Shown here in pieces: positions 11,553-22,999 of a stretch of DNA of 64,000 nt (position 1 is the stretch's first letter; the number at the start of each line of letters is the position of its first letter). The DNA lies in the NCBI GenBank assembly GCA_009767595.1, contig VSDK01018072.1, positions 332,898 through 396,897 on the forward strand, in the 5' to 3' direction. The notes beneath the pieces were generated by a model that was given only the letters and a program-made list of their open reading frames with translations, was not told where the DNA came from and did not search any database. This DNA comes from Symbiodinium kawagutii. Lineage: Eukaryota; Sar; Dinophyceae; Suessiales; Symbiodiniaceae. Made by a program: the position numbers and the translations under genes.

Positions 11553-12128
11553 CTATGGTGCTGTCAAACGCCATCTGAGCTGATCATTTGCAACACGTTG
11601 CAACCACAAAACTGTCCAAATACAAAAATGTGTTGAAACATACTGGCAGAAACTTGCGAACGTGAAAACTTGCAGACCACTAGCTGCCAAGATCACCCAA
11701 GAAAAACCTAGTCCACTGAGATCCCCACCAAGTGCAGCATTTGAGTGACGATCATGTTGTGAGTTGATAAGCCTTGGAAGATCTTGCACCGAAAAGTCAA
11801 AATCAATAATTTGTGATTTGTTTATTGACATTATGTATTTCATGGAAGTGTAGTCAGTGCTGATTTCCCCCGATAGAAAATATGGAGAACTGGCTGGTGA
11901 TATGGAGAACTGCTCCGGTGCAAATCCATGTTTCATCATGTTTCCTCCATCAGGCTCTGTTTCCTGGCCCGCTCGGGCACAGCCAAGCAGCATGGATGCC
12001 CACGAGGGGCTGAGAAGCTCTGCACCACGCTCGATGGATTGATGGTACGCGTCTTGTGTTGACATTGAGTCCTCTGTTCGCTCAGCAGTCGCTTTTTTTT
12101 GGGGCGTTGACGATCCGACGAATGGATC
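11553..12128 (-). CDS. Long open frame (191 codons), unknown protein
   Basis: The frame is open from a TCTCTAG acceptor at about 12129 to a stop at 11553-11555. The first ~85 residues are clearly protein-like: DPFVGSSTPQKKATAERTED, then MSTQDAYHQSIERGAELLSP, then an acidic Met-rich part. The latter part contains a hydrophobic helix (GFSWVILAASGLQVFTFASF). It could be one exon with a terminal membrane segment, or an exon followed by read-through intron. A chance frame of this length is unlikely at this base composition. An internal ATG stands at 12063-12065. Confidence 0.5.
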   Translation of the reverse strand, partial: DPFVGSSTPQKKATAERTEDSMSTQDAYHQSIERGAELLSPSWASMLLGCARAGQETEPDGGNMMKHGFAPEQFSISPASSPYFLSGEISTDYTSMKYIMSINKSQIIDFDFSVQDLPRLINSQHDRHSNAALGGDLSGLGFSWVILAASGLQVFTFASFCQYVSTHFCIWTVLWLQRVANDQLRWRLTAP

Positions 12129-12985
12129 CTAGAGAACTTCAGCATACTTCATTTAGGTCTTTCCTGTTCTTTACTCCTCAACTTCTCGCTTCTCGCTGCT
12201 TGGAACAGGATTGAAACATGAAATACCGTATTTTCCGGGTCCGCAATAGTCTGTGTATACCAGGGCAATGGGAAAGTGATTGATCTTCGTGAGTCAAGCT
12301 TCGATCCACCATCACTTCTCTATTGAGTTCCCACTGGGATTGCCTCACCAGCACGACAGCCCAGCATAGCCCAGCATCATGAACATAGGGCAGTCAGCAG
12401 GAGCTACCCCAAGAGATCTGGCGGAGGGACTAAAGGCGCCCAAGTTATGCGTATACCTCGGGAGCAAGTGCAACCGCCTATGCCCGCCACCTTTGCTCTT
12501 CATCCAACACGGATTTGCCACATCTCTCTGTCTCTCTCTCTCTCTCCCTATTCTACTCTATACGTGTCATTCTATTTTCTGAATTATGTTCGATTCTCTC
12601 TTCTGATCATGATTATTTTGTTTTTCTTCTTCTTCTTTTTCTTCTTCTTCGTCTCTCTTTCTTCAGTTCCCCGAAGCTTCCGGAGATGGTTGCCGGGATG
12701 TGGTTTTGTGGCAGTTCGCTTTGCCCAAGGCGAGATGGTTTTGGCACTGCAACATGGCCAAGCTCATATGGAATATGCCGTCAACAAGTTGACTTTTTAT
12801 GGGAGAGTTCAGGTCTGCATAGCCCTGGGCCATGAAGAAGGGTCCATTCAGACCCTTCGCTCCTTGCTTATGCGTACTGGTTTTCAGGAGAAGTATACCT
12901 GCCCTGCAGGGAAAAACGTTGGCACATGGCCACTGTCAGATAAACATAGATAAACGGCCTTAGCAAGCTCAGCCCATGAACCAAC
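12129..12985. other. Pyrimidine-rich spacer
   Basis: Contains (CT)n at 12527-12547 and (TTC)n at 12618-12662 on the plus strand. No exon is supported. Confidence 0.45.
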
Positions 12986-13115
12986 CTGCTGCCACGGCGC
13001 TCAATGTTCAGGCCGCCGCCCTCGCGTCCGCATGGATCGACATCAATGAGAAAAGCAGCGTGTTTCAACAGGGAGTTGTGATGCTTCTCCGGCAAGCAGC
13101 TTGCGTCCTCAAAAT
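12986..13115 (-). CDS. Orphan exon, 130 nt
   Basis: Acceptor CCCATGCAG and donor AGCAG|GTTGG bracket 42 codons: FEDASCLPEKHHNSLLKHAA, then FLIDVDPCGREGGGLNIERR. Mixed polar and helical composition. It lies just downstream (transcription order) of the FAD-oxidoreductase exons and could be a later exon of that gene, but I see no family signature that proves it. Confidence 0.4.
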
Positions 13116-13497
13116 CTGCATGGGACCACGGGCATCAAATATCATCAAATCGCAACTATGCAGAAATCCAGCAACAATCCAGCATCCAAACTATAACAAT
13201 TCTTGCATGTCACCAGCAATGGCGTAGCCATAGAAGTGTTTCCCTGGTACCACCCTATGACGCTTGCCTGGTGCACTGGCACATCAAGCCAATCCTCAGT
13301 TGGATGTCTCATACATTTGTTGGCATGGAGCTTGGTTGAAGCGCCAAGCCGTGCACCAAACGAGGAAACGGGAAGACCAAAACCCTCAGTGTAAGATGTG
13401 CCAGGGGTCCAACTAAGCTCCCCTCTCCAACACATCTTATCCATCGAAACTGAGCAGGAAAAATTGACACATAGCTCTGGCAAATGCGACGAGCATC

Positions 13498-14230
13498 CTT
13501 CCAGTCTGACTGGTGCACTTCATCATGATACTCGACGGCTCTCAGCAAATTCTGTTCCATCCAGTTCATAGGTCTGATGATGTTTGCGGCCGCCGAGGCC
13601 GGACAGGCCAACACCACCCTGTCGAAGGTCTCAATTTTTCCATGGTCATCCTGAAGTGCGGCATTTCTTGAGGTGCATGACCGACCGCTAGTGTCACTCA
13701 CTTGCAGTGCCTTCAGCACCCACTTCACCAGGACTCTTCAGTGCCAAGCGTCAATGACCTGCTGCTTCCATTGTCCAGAGTCTTTGCTGAATTGGACTTG
13801 CCTGGTGGCAAAAATGAGCAACCGCGTCCGGAGCATTGGACATATTGGACACACAAAGGACGGACTCTACATGCGTGAACCCGCAAGAGGAATGCCAACA
13901 GAATGAACTGCATGCAGCAGTGCCTAAATCATCCAGCCTTGATCTATGCCAGCGAAGGACTAGGAAATAAAGGAATCACATGCATTCAAACGTATATGAA
14001 CAGAAGTATGACCAAATCCATTTATGACAAGTGCGAGACTGGCATGCCCTGGATGTTTTAATCCAGCTCTTCAGGGCCCAAGAAATCCAAAAGCATTTGA
14101 AGCATTTCATCCCTCGAAGTCTTTCATTCCCCCAGCAAAGGCAGCCTAACACGTGTGTCCAGCTTGACGTTGCACTTGGCAGTGGCACGTTGGAAAACCT
14201 CTTGCGAGTTCCCGAGGTCCCAAGTCATAC
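13498..14230 (-). CDS. FAD-dependent amine-oxidase-like protein, three exons (partial)
   Basis: Three minus-strand exons join in phase: 14146-14230 (85 nt), 13702-13735 (34 nt) and 13650-13498 (153 nt). The middle exon ends at a canonical GTGAGT donor; the first ends at GCTGCC (GC donor) and the last probably at a GA donor. The joined peptide runs MTWDLGNSQEVFQRATAKCN, then VKLDTRVRVLVKWVLKALQD, then FDRVVLACPASAAANIIRP, ending near EYHDEVHQSDW. In flavin amine oxidases and related predicted NAD/FAD-binding proteins the substrate-domain order is the same: a Gly-Ser loop and helix, a strand with Leu-x-Thr-x-Val, then Phe-Asp-x-Val-Val-x-Ala returning to the Rossmann fold, then Tyr...His-x-Asp. 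The dinucleotide-binding N-terminus (GxGxxG) and the C-terminus are not found here. Substrate unknown. Phase agreement across two introns supports the model. Confidence 0.6.
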
Positions 14231-14487
14231 CTCGATCTGCTGGGCAGCGGTTGAACTTCGACCCCGATGTCCCACAGTGAGAGATGACATGCGATTGGGA
14301 GTTCAGTAGGATTACTCAAGTTGGTCTGGACAATCCACAGTATCCCACTGTTAACAAAGCGGGACGTCTTTCAGAGCAATCCATGTTCAACACCCAATAA
14401 GTTTGAGCATCTAGGAATCTAGGCACATAAATAAAGATATGTGGGCATGTGTTTGTCTGTGTGTGTGTGCCTTTGCCTCTAGCAGGG

Positions 14488-14600
14488 AGAGAGAGCGAGA
14501 GAGAGGGGTAGATAGATAGGTGCGTAGATAGACAAATAGAAAGAGAGATAGGGGGAGATAGATAGAGATATCGAGATAGAGAGATAGAAATAGAGGGGGT
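14488..14600. repeat. GAGA/GATA purine-rich array
   Basis: Interspersed GAGA and GATAGATA units over about 110 bp with little pyrimidine on the plus strand apart from T of GATA. Confidence 0.85.
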
Positions 14601-15160
14601 AAGACATGTAAAAGTACAACTAATCTACGTAAGATAAAAGTACAACGGGCGCAAAGATTTCATCTTCAGAGACACTGCACCCAAAGAGCTGTGATCCCCA
14701 CTTGTCATTACGTCTCCCATCCAACAAGTGACAGAGAAACCGCAAAATAACGCTGAATTATGGTCAATTGCCATCTTTGCCAGGCCACTCTTGCGGCTTC
14801 GGTGGAGTGGTGAAATTGCATCTAAGATCCTCAGAATGATCCGATCTCACACGGTCCAATCAGCATCTCAGCAGGAGTCCCCTCAACAAACGTGACAGTC
14901 ACCATGCAACAAAATCTCCATTTGAGCACCAATGACAAGGTGTTGGATTACATCAAAGGTCCATTGACGTCATACCGAGCAGCTCAAAGCCGCTTCCGGG
15001 CACATCATCAATGTGCACAGTGCTCAAATTTAGACCTTGGCAGCCCGCAAGTATCAAGCTTAGAACTGTCTGGTGGTACTAGACCTTCGGTTACCTTCAG
15101 TTGGATGGGGTTGCTTGGATTATCTTGTGCAGTATGCATGGAGTGGCCTGGTGCACTGGT

Positions 15161-15191
15161 CATCATCATTATCATCGTTAGCATTATCATC

Positions 15192-15228
<37 letters not shown>
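15161..15228. repeat. (CAT)n trinucleotide array
   Basis: CAT repeats with a few ATT/GTT interruptions at the left. The orientation (CAT on plus) matches the other CAT arrays in the window. Confidence 0.95.
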
Positions 15229-15229
<1 letters not shown>

Positions 15230-18180
15230 ATGATGGTCTCTGTTATCTCATTGTCTTGTGCACACGTACATTAGGTTAGATATGCAAATTCGCAAAATTT
15301 CGTCTGCAATGATGGATTTAAAGAATATGCACGGTGTTGAAAAGTTTGATTAATCATGATCCTTCCGCTTGCCGTATCGCTCACGCTCAAACAGCTTGCG
15401 GCATGGAGTTCTCACCATGGCACCATGGAATGGCTTGATCACATTGGTCCAGAAAGCATCAGAGCATCCAAAGAGGCGGGAAGCAGTTCTAAGCCCAACC
15501 TGAAAGGCATCAGCACGGCATTTCAGGCGTTGAAAAAAACATGTAAGTTTTGTTCAGATGTGTCATTCGAGACTGAGTCATTTGAGTCCAAGGAAGAACT
15601 GGAGCCAAATTCATCTGCAAGGCCAAGGATTTGATGGTTTCCCCGTCCAATCCTGGACTTTTCCTTGTCACAGGCAATCCACAACCAGGCATCACTGGGC
15701 ATGACATGCCTTGCATGTCTTGCAGGCGGGCTGCATAGTTCAAAGGGCTGAAGAATGGTAGCAATGTAACTTGGTTGGTCTCGTAGAAGGATGTTCTCGA
15801 TGATCCCCAGCGAAAAAAAGAGTTGATTTTACCTCGGTTCTGTGGCAACTCTCCTGCCGCGAGCCAATGATTGTCACAGGTGTTCTTCAGTGGCCATATG
15901 TGGGGGAGTGGCATCTGTCTGGGAGTTACGCTTCTTGATCTTTAACCAAGGCCAACCAGTGGAACGATAGTTTCAGAAGCCCCATGGACCCTACGAAAAA
16001 GGAAAGGTGTTCGTTGAGCAGCAAGGATGGAAGTGAAATCTTCCAACTGAAGATTTGTAGCGCATCCCAGGTACCAATGCATCTGATCATGCGATCGTAG
16101 CAACGAAAATCTGCAGCGTAACCTCGGACTTAGCAGACTGAAGGACAGCTTTGACAAACAGTAACGAGACCCATCCAGAACATCTAACTTTGCGATTGCC
16201 AGATTTCCACTTGTTCTTTTGCCTACATGTCCTTCACCATCAAAACTCCGCAGGAGAAACGATGTAAGCCTGTGGGTTGACAGAATGATTTCAAACATTT
16301 CAATCTACATCGATGCATCTTGTAGATACAAATATGTCCAGTCTTCAAACCCGTGTACACATTCGCATATTCATATACATTGACTTTTGCGCAATATGCA
16401 CACGCAACTGGCATTTGTGCATTTCGATGTGTATGGGACACCTGTCCAATCCGAAGTCCAGTTCATGCCATGACACGTTCTTCCAACGATGGTTGGAGCA
16501 TCTTGTCGATGCCACTTGCAGAGCCGGGCTGAGTGTAGAACTCAGAAGTGCCGTTGACTTGACTGTGAATGACGTAGGGCAACTCGACTGTTGCTGCTTT
16601 CACTCCCAAGTGCTGGAGTAGGGCGGTGTAGTTGCCTCAAGCCGCGACTTCAAGGACCCGAGGTGGCAACCACACTCTCCTGGAATGATTCGTACGAGTT
16701 TCTACTGTCACATGTGAGTCTGTTTTCTGGGCCCACGAGAGGCTGCTGCCCTGGGCACAGAAGCTCGGTCCCTCTGAGTTCAACGAGTTCAATGGGATCA
16801 AAGCTCAAACAGAACACGTGAAGAAACATCCACCTGTATTTTTTGCATTGAAAATTGCAACTCCAAAGATTTTAATGAGAAAAGGCAAGGACAACTACAG
16901 GTCTGCCAATGTGTGAAGCTTCAGCAGCCGCACTGTCCCCCAACATTTCGAGTATCCAAAATGCTGATTTGTTGAGAACCCCACTCCACTTTTAAAATTT
17001 TGCTTCGCTACGATAGAACTCTGGCGCCCAATACAGAACACTCAAATCCTGCGAGACCATCTTCTCCTCAGTGACTTGCTGTACGTCCGCTGCACTGCAG
17101 ATCTTTCCCAACCAAATTCTTGCTGCTGGGAAGTACGAGTCACACATTGTCACATCAAACTTACGTAGTCAAGGGCATGCCATGTGCCTCAATTCCTGGT
17201 GAAAGTTACTGCGAGCAAATGAACCGAAGTGAAACATGGTGAAACCTGAATCAGCATTGAATCTAAAGCTGAAGAAAAGTTCAGACTTTGGCCCTGCCGA
17301 GCGTCCTCTCCGGCTTTGCCGACAGGGAAGGTTGCCAACTGCGCATTGCCACCCAGAACTTTTCGGGACTCCTTAGAAAAGAAACGGCATGTAGCAAGTT
17401 ATGTGTCACCTTGCAAGTTACTCTGCGGCTAGGAGTTTTTTCAGCCCTGATATGAAAGTGCTCCCCTGCGAACGGCTGACCTTTACTGCATATCATGCCA
17501 GGTATACGGACGGGCCCTAGACTGACAAAAGAAACAGGGAGAAGGAAGCAGGAACAACAGAGAAAGCAGCCAAAAAGGATATCATATAGAATGTGCATGT
17601 GCAAATGCAAAGTGGCTAGATTTGGATACATGTGCACAAATGTTGGATAATTTGGATCTCCTTTGATGACGCTTCGAGGGCCTTTCCTTAAGTGAGGGAT
17701 GATGCTATGATGATGTGCATGATGACGAACACACAAAGGCGGGCACAACGAGAACATGAACAATTTCAATTCGACTCATTTGGACGGCACTATTTTGACC
17801 ATTGTTTGACCATTCAGTTTTCACAAATGCCATCGTGACCAAAAGGACATCGATGATGCATCGCATCAGGGACTATATCGTTCCAGGCTGCTGGACATGA
17901 AATTGGACCCTAAGCATCATACTAACATACAGGAACTACAATCGAGGACAAATTGCATGGATTTGTTGGATTTGTTTGATGTGCGATTGCGCTTGCGAAG
18001 CAACTGCACCTGTGTCCACGATGCCCACAAACCTCCTAGGGGCAGAACATTACGTAGCAACACAGGGCGCTAATCAATGGCAAGGGTCGTATACAGTGAC
18101 ATCGTACCTTGGCTCAGCACCCTGCACGTTTGCGTTTGCAAATGTGCCCGGGATGATTGGATGGCCAACGCCACTTATGG

Positions 18181-18217
18181 ATGGTTGTGGATGGTTGTGG
18201 ATGGTTGTGGATGGTTT
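18181..18217. repeat. 10-bp minisatellite (ATGGTTGTGG)n
   Basis: Three perfect 10-bp units and part of a fourth in tandem. Confidence 0.9.
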
Positions 18218-18773
18218 GTGAGGCCAATTTTGGCAACTTTCATGGAAAGTCCACCTCTTCAGTTCCGTCCGAGACAGTCAATCCAACTCACCTTTTGGAA
18301 TCCTCTGGCTATCGCTTCGCATCAAACGCACTCAAAAGGACTTTGGCCAAATCAAGAATATCATAGAAATTGATAGAATTTCACCCCGCAAGCTTTGCCA
18401 GGCTGCCCTGATTCTGCCAAGCTAAATGCACAGCTGCAACCAGCGATTCCTCCGCCGATCACAGCCACCTTTCTCCGCTTCCCGGAATCCACGGCCTGCA
18501 ACTGTGCAGCTCCTGTGGCGAACTCAATGAAGGATGGAGTTGGCGAGGCCCCCAGTGACTAGCATTGTTTGTATACCTAAATCTATGCATCAATTTGCCC
18601 TCCATACCAATCCTACACTACTACTGTACTCTTCATGCCGTTGAAAAGCTTCATGGATCGCACCTCGGAGCCGAACAGCTAGGAACACACACATATCATA
18701 CATTTCCATAGGTTGCTTAGGATTGCAACCAGGGTTGCAACCAGGGTTGCTGCTCAGTGAGGTGGCTTCCAGG

Positions 18774-18912
18774 TTAAACGCTTGACGCATCGCCTTGTAG
18801 CAGCTTGACCCACAGCTCCTCCCAGGCCAGGCACAGAGCATGGTAGGAAGCTACTGCAGCTTTCCTGGGAGGCACAGGCTGCGGTGGACGAAGGCTTTCG
18901 ACTGCGAAGTAG
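18774..18912 (-). CDS. Terminal exon, 45 residues and stop, unknown protein
   Basis: A good acceptor (TACTTTGCAG) is followed by one phase base, 45 codons and TAA at 18774-18776. The peptide runs YFAVESLRPPQPVPPRKAAV then ASYHALCLAWEELWVKLLQG, a proline-rich lead and an amphipathic Trp-rich helix. This looks like the 3' end of a gene whose body lies to the right (higher coordinates). It might belong to a gene upstream in the 19-20 kb region, but continuity is not shown. Confidence 0.45.
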
Positions 18913-20387
18913 CTGCAAAGTAGCTATGACTTGGTATGACTTGGTATGCCCTGGTATGACCTTCTCATCGCCAATCACACCATTATGCCCAGCGGATCCT
19001 ATCCGCAATGTTCAAGGTCAGTTGGCAATCTTCAACCAAGGTCAATCCCAGAAAATCTGAAGCTCATTTTTTGTTGATTCGATTGATTCGCTCAGCTCAA
19101 AGGAAAAGATCACCGCACAGCCCCCGCAGACGCTTTCGTCTTGCCAAGAGTCTGCCAATGGCCTTCCTTGGGGTGAGCTGCATCCCAGTGGTGCTCAGTT
19201 TATTAGGTTTTGTGTAAGTTTTTCTTGACAATCACGACACCATATTATATAAGTGTGTACGCACAATTATGCACATGTGGATGCACCCGGCACTACAAAC
19301 TGCATGTCCATAGTTTCATCTTATATACGTCACGCTTGTTCATGCTTTCGATGCCGGGCCGGCATGATGGTGGACCCAGCTTGCTCTATTCACTGCGAAC
19401 AACAAATTATGGAGCATTTAGGTTGTTGTTGGTCAGATTGAGATTATGCACACATGCTTTAGCCCAACAATTGTGAGCCAAACAGTTTTCAATTTCCTTT
19501 TTTCACTGTTCCATCCATGGTGTGACAAACATGTCAAGTTCTCCACCCTATGTACTCCGCCCTTGTGGCGGTATCAGCGTGTCTGCGCACAGATTAGATA
19601 CAATGTAATATAATATGGACTACAAATTTCATAAATCAAATTGAAATAAGTTCCTTTGCACGGCAAGTTTGACCACTGGTACCCGCGCAAGTCATCCAGG
19701 AGCATCAACTGCTCTTGGCCAACCACTGGCTTCACACGTCCCACGTTCACTGACGCCAGGGCTCCAATGAGAGGCACACGGCTCAAGACGCGAAGAAAGC
19801 TTCGCATCCACCACCAAAAGGAACTCGTGAGCGTCACCTGGGCCCCAGGAAGATCAGGAAGGTACCCCTGCATTGGATAAATGGCAGGCCAGGGCACCAG
19901 GAACCGTCTCTGTCACCTTCCCCTAGGGCACTAAGCCATACCAAGCCATACCAAGCCACTACCCACAGGCCACACAGTCGCGAGTACATTCTTCGCCGGC
20001 TCCTGGCGGTGGTGGAAATGTGCTTCGGAGGCTCTGCTGCACTTTTATCGACAGCCTCGACAGCGTGCGAGAGAGTCTCCTCTCCACCGCGTCATTGTGG
20101 CCAGATCCATTCAACGGCAATGTCCCTGCTAGGTGCTTGGCACACCGAGGGTCACGCAAAGCTTCCATGCTTCTGTCGCTCCTCAACTGGCGCTAAATGT
20201 GCTAAGTCCCTTGACCCATGGGGTCCCGTGGGCGAGGAAGGGACCAGTCAACTAGATCCAAGTCTTGCGAGGTGTGCAAGCACAAACGTCACATTTTCAC
20301 ACACAGCATCCAAATGCATCCAGCTTATAGCATCGTATAGCCTGGCCCTATCCAGCCGATCAAATGAGTTCAGCACCCGTCACTGTT
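18913..20387. other. Coding-like stretches without a phased model
   Basis: Minus frames at 19574-19897 (with VLSRVPLIGALASVNVGRVK, then PVVGQEQLMLLDD) and 19959-20186 (with SIKVQQSLRSTFPPPPGAGE) look translated, but I cannot place their splice sites confidently. 18925-18960 carries a 10-bp TATGACTTGG repeat. Confidence 0.35.
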
Positions 20388-20979
20388 TCAGTCACTCTGA
20401 GTGGAGCTGAGCATCAAAGTGCCAATAGCATAAGGGGCCAGGGCATCCATCACCTGTGGCATCGCAACAACTGGTTGACCCCTTCTGCCTACATCTATCG
20501 AGCCTATCCGAGCCTCGGGCTTGTTGTAGTGGACCGGATAGTGTTTCCACATGATTTCCAGGTCCTGCCCTCCTGCACCATACAAAGCATCCGCACCACC
20601 TGGCTCGAAATGCTCCAGGCGATGTTGGTAATGGATGCAATGGATCCACGGATGCTATGCCTACATGGAACATCAATTCTTCCAAAACCACCCCCCTGGA
20701 GTCGCCGGGAGTCCAGCAGCGTTCTGCGCTGTGACACACATGCATGTCCGCCACATCCAAACGCAAGAACAGCTAGCTGATCTAGCCAACCGAGAAATGC
20801 TTAAGGTGAACAGCACGACTCCTTTGGTCAGGGGATGTTCGTCAGGGGTCCTAGTGTTTTGACCCTCGATCTGCCTGGGTGCTCTGCAGCGAAGCTGGTC
20901 ACGTCGTAGACCACACCACCATAGGCCACCCACAGCGAGCTTTCTGTCACGTGTTTCTGAAACTCTGCCAGAGAGATTT
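20388..20979 (-). CDS. Cytochrome-b5 heme domain, sulfite-oxidase type, three exons
   Basis: Exons 20875-20979, 20514-20599 and 20388-20453 join in phase. Exon 1 carries the b5 core: AEFQKHVTESSLWVAYGG, VVYDVTSF, and the axial-ligand motif HPGG split by intron 1. Exon 2 continues GADALYGAGGQDLEIMWKHY and PVHYN, where the His of YPVH matches the second axial ligand of the sulfite-oxidase subfamily (a W..Y.VH arrangement rather than the GHS of ordinary b5). Exon 3 reads VMDALAPYAIGTL, the usual PY-x-IG-x-L end of this heme domain, and reaches a stop at 20388. Introns are 275 nt (GC-AG) and 60 nt (GC-AG). If exon 3 is terminal, the product is a heme domain without a molybdopterin domain. Otherwise it splices onward to parts I did not find. 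Heme binding is inferred from the two histidines. Confidence 0.72.
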
Positions 20980-22277
20980 CTGGCAACCTCACGACATGGC
21001 CAGATTCACAACTTTCAATCCAACCGTAACCAGAGATTTAGAGATTTACCCGTATGTTCATCACGAAAGAAATGTGACATGTCTTGAAGATATTATGTAG
21101 TGAAATCAGCCACAAAAACGGTGCGAATGTGAATCAGAATGCCTGTGAAGCGTGACAAAAACTGAAATCCCAAGCACAGCACGTATTGGCATGGAATGTT
21201 TTCACATTTGCACAGCTCACATGGCTTCACAAGGGTGGTAATGTTCGACATCGCAAGCTGCACCAGCTGAGTCGCTTTCCAGCAGTGACCTGAAGCGCGG
21301 ATCGCACTAGCTGTGCCAGACTCGAAGGGGTCATTTGTCACAAAGGTAAATCTGGAAGCACCATTTGGAGCGGTATGGAGCGGTTTACAAGAATTACTGG
21401 CTTTTAATTTTGGCTTCCAGCTGAGTTTGCTAGTGCACAAGGATACACTAGGTACAAGATCGTCGTACGGGTACCTTTGTGCTCATCTATTTCAAAGAAA
21501 ATTAGGTGAACATGCTGCAAAGGGCCGCTCAACAGTGCAAATGAGAGACGTCTGCAGCCAAACTTTCTATTCTTCGTGTGTGTTCTGCCTGTGAGCGGGC
21601 AGAGCTTGGCTCAAGAGTTGCACACAGACTCGCGATAAATGTAAGGGATGTAAGGGGAAATGTATTCGATAGAAGGTATTGGAAGACCATGGTCTTGACT
21701 AAACTGTAGGGCCTACTCCCTATCAGCCTCATATCTGCTTGTCCATACTAGCCTGGATTGCGAGCTTTCAAAAGCCTAGATTAGATATCCAACAAATCCC
21801 GATCAGATCACCTGTTGATTCACTTCCAGCCAAATCAACTTGAACAACGCATTTCAATTGGTTCAGTGACCATCATGGCCATTCACTCATCATTGCCCCC
21901 CTAAAGTCCACTGCACTTGAGCTGAAGCATGGGACATACTTAGACTGCATCGTTTCCAACTTGCAGCTTATCAGCTTGTCCAATTTTGCTTGGCCAGTTG
22001 CAGCTTCTTGGCCATTCATTGGCCCATGCGATCCATCAGCCCTCAAGCCATAGGATACCGTGCCAGTGGCGTCACAGGAGACACCAGCCTGCCCGGTGTT
22101 GCATCTTTCCGTCCAGTGGTAAGATTGCAGCCGCAGGACTTTCAGAGATATGAGATTTGACTGTGGGGTACCCTGGCACCCTGGTGAACATCTCAAAACC
22201 AAAAAGCTACAGAATGTACAGAGAACATCATTTGTTGCGATGTTCATCCCACTTTTGTTGGGAACGCTTGCGGACAC
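20980..22277. other. No firm gene
   Basis: A 115-codon minus frame (21093-21440) has a protein-like middle (SRFTFVTNDPFESGTASAIR) but no clear splice sites. Nothing else recognised. Confidence 0.35.
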
Positions 22278-22419
22278 CCGGTGGTTTCCTCTCTGCTCGG
22301 GCCCGCCTTGTACCATGAGGCCGAGATCAGCAGAACGCTGCCGGCAGCTCCCATTCGCATCAATTCGGTGGTGGCCCGTCGCTGAAGGCCCTTGCCTATG
22401 GCGATGCGCGGCTGGCGAG
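22278..22419 (-). CDS. Orphan exon, 142 nt, basic helical segment
   Basis: Acceptor GAAGCTTCAG and donor CCGG|GTGTCC bound the exon. The peptide is RQPRIAIGKGLQRRATTELM then RMGAAGSVLLISASWYKAGP. A basic start leads into a hydrophobic strand or helix. Family not recognised. GC content is higher than in the surrounding introns, as for other exons here. Confidence 0.42.
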
Positions 22420-22713
22420 CTGAAGCTTCGAGACTCAAAAAGCATCAAAGCAAGCAAGAGGCGGGCAATCCATAAACCTTTAGAAATCACAAGCACCACT
22501 ACACCACTAGTCAGTGAAATCATGTGAAAATTTTGGGACATGCGGTCCTCTGACCTTTTGAGTTCGTATAGGCCTCGGAAGGGAGGCGGATACAAGGGCA
22601 ATCAAGGGCACATCCAATCACTTCATCCGACCATTGTGGTCGCCTCCGTCGCCAACAAGGTGGGTAATGGAAAATATACTGTAGCACCGTCATTAGAATT
22701 GCTGGATCAGATC

Positions 22714-22761
22714 TGTATCTATCTATCTATCTATCTATCGATCTATCTACAATCTATCTAT
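22714..22761. repeat. (CTAT)n microsatellite
   Basis: CTAT tetranucleotides with two small interruptions. Confidence 0.9.
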
Positions 22762-22839
22762 CTTACATGGCTTTCTGTTTGCTAGTATGTCAGTATGTTT
22801 GTGAATTGCCTTGTTTTGAGCTGAGCCCATTGAGCTCAC

Positions 22840-22999
22840 AAAACCCGCTGGCACCTCCCAGCGGCTTCACCAGCTGGTGCAGGGTGCCGGCGCATCTGCC
22901 ACGGCACAGGCGCAAGCGTAGAGCCCTGTTCTCCCGGACCCGCAACATGGCGCCGGCGCACAGCTGAAAAATCTCGATCTCGCCTTCTGGGGTGTGAAC
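22840..22999 (-). CDS. Orphan exon, GC-rich, Arg-rich peptide
   Basis: After ATCTCCCAG the frame reads VHTPEGEIEIFQLCAGAMLR, then VRENRALRLRLCRGRCAGTL, and continues through HQLVKPLGGASGF to a GTGAGC donor. The GC-rich codons and the polar/basic character suggest real coding. I do not recognise the protein. The acceptor could instead be one of the upstream CAGs (GAAGTCACAG). Confidence 0.42.

Larger units (their letters stand above)
14231..18773. other. 4.5 kb, repeats and weak coding-like segments
   Basis: Holds the purine-rich array 14488-14600 and (CAT)n 15161-15228. Minus frames at 15510-15914, 15942-16298 and 17281-17769 are long and partly protein-like, for example DEFGSSSSLDSNDSVSNDTS after a TTGCAG near 15620. 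No phased exon set could be built. Upstream exons of the FAD-dependent protein would be expected here. Confidence 0.35.

Noticed and set aside
21603..21614. Plus-strand TTGGCTCAAG resembling the spliced leader
   Set aside because: Only ten contiguous bases match; expected by chance in a window this size.
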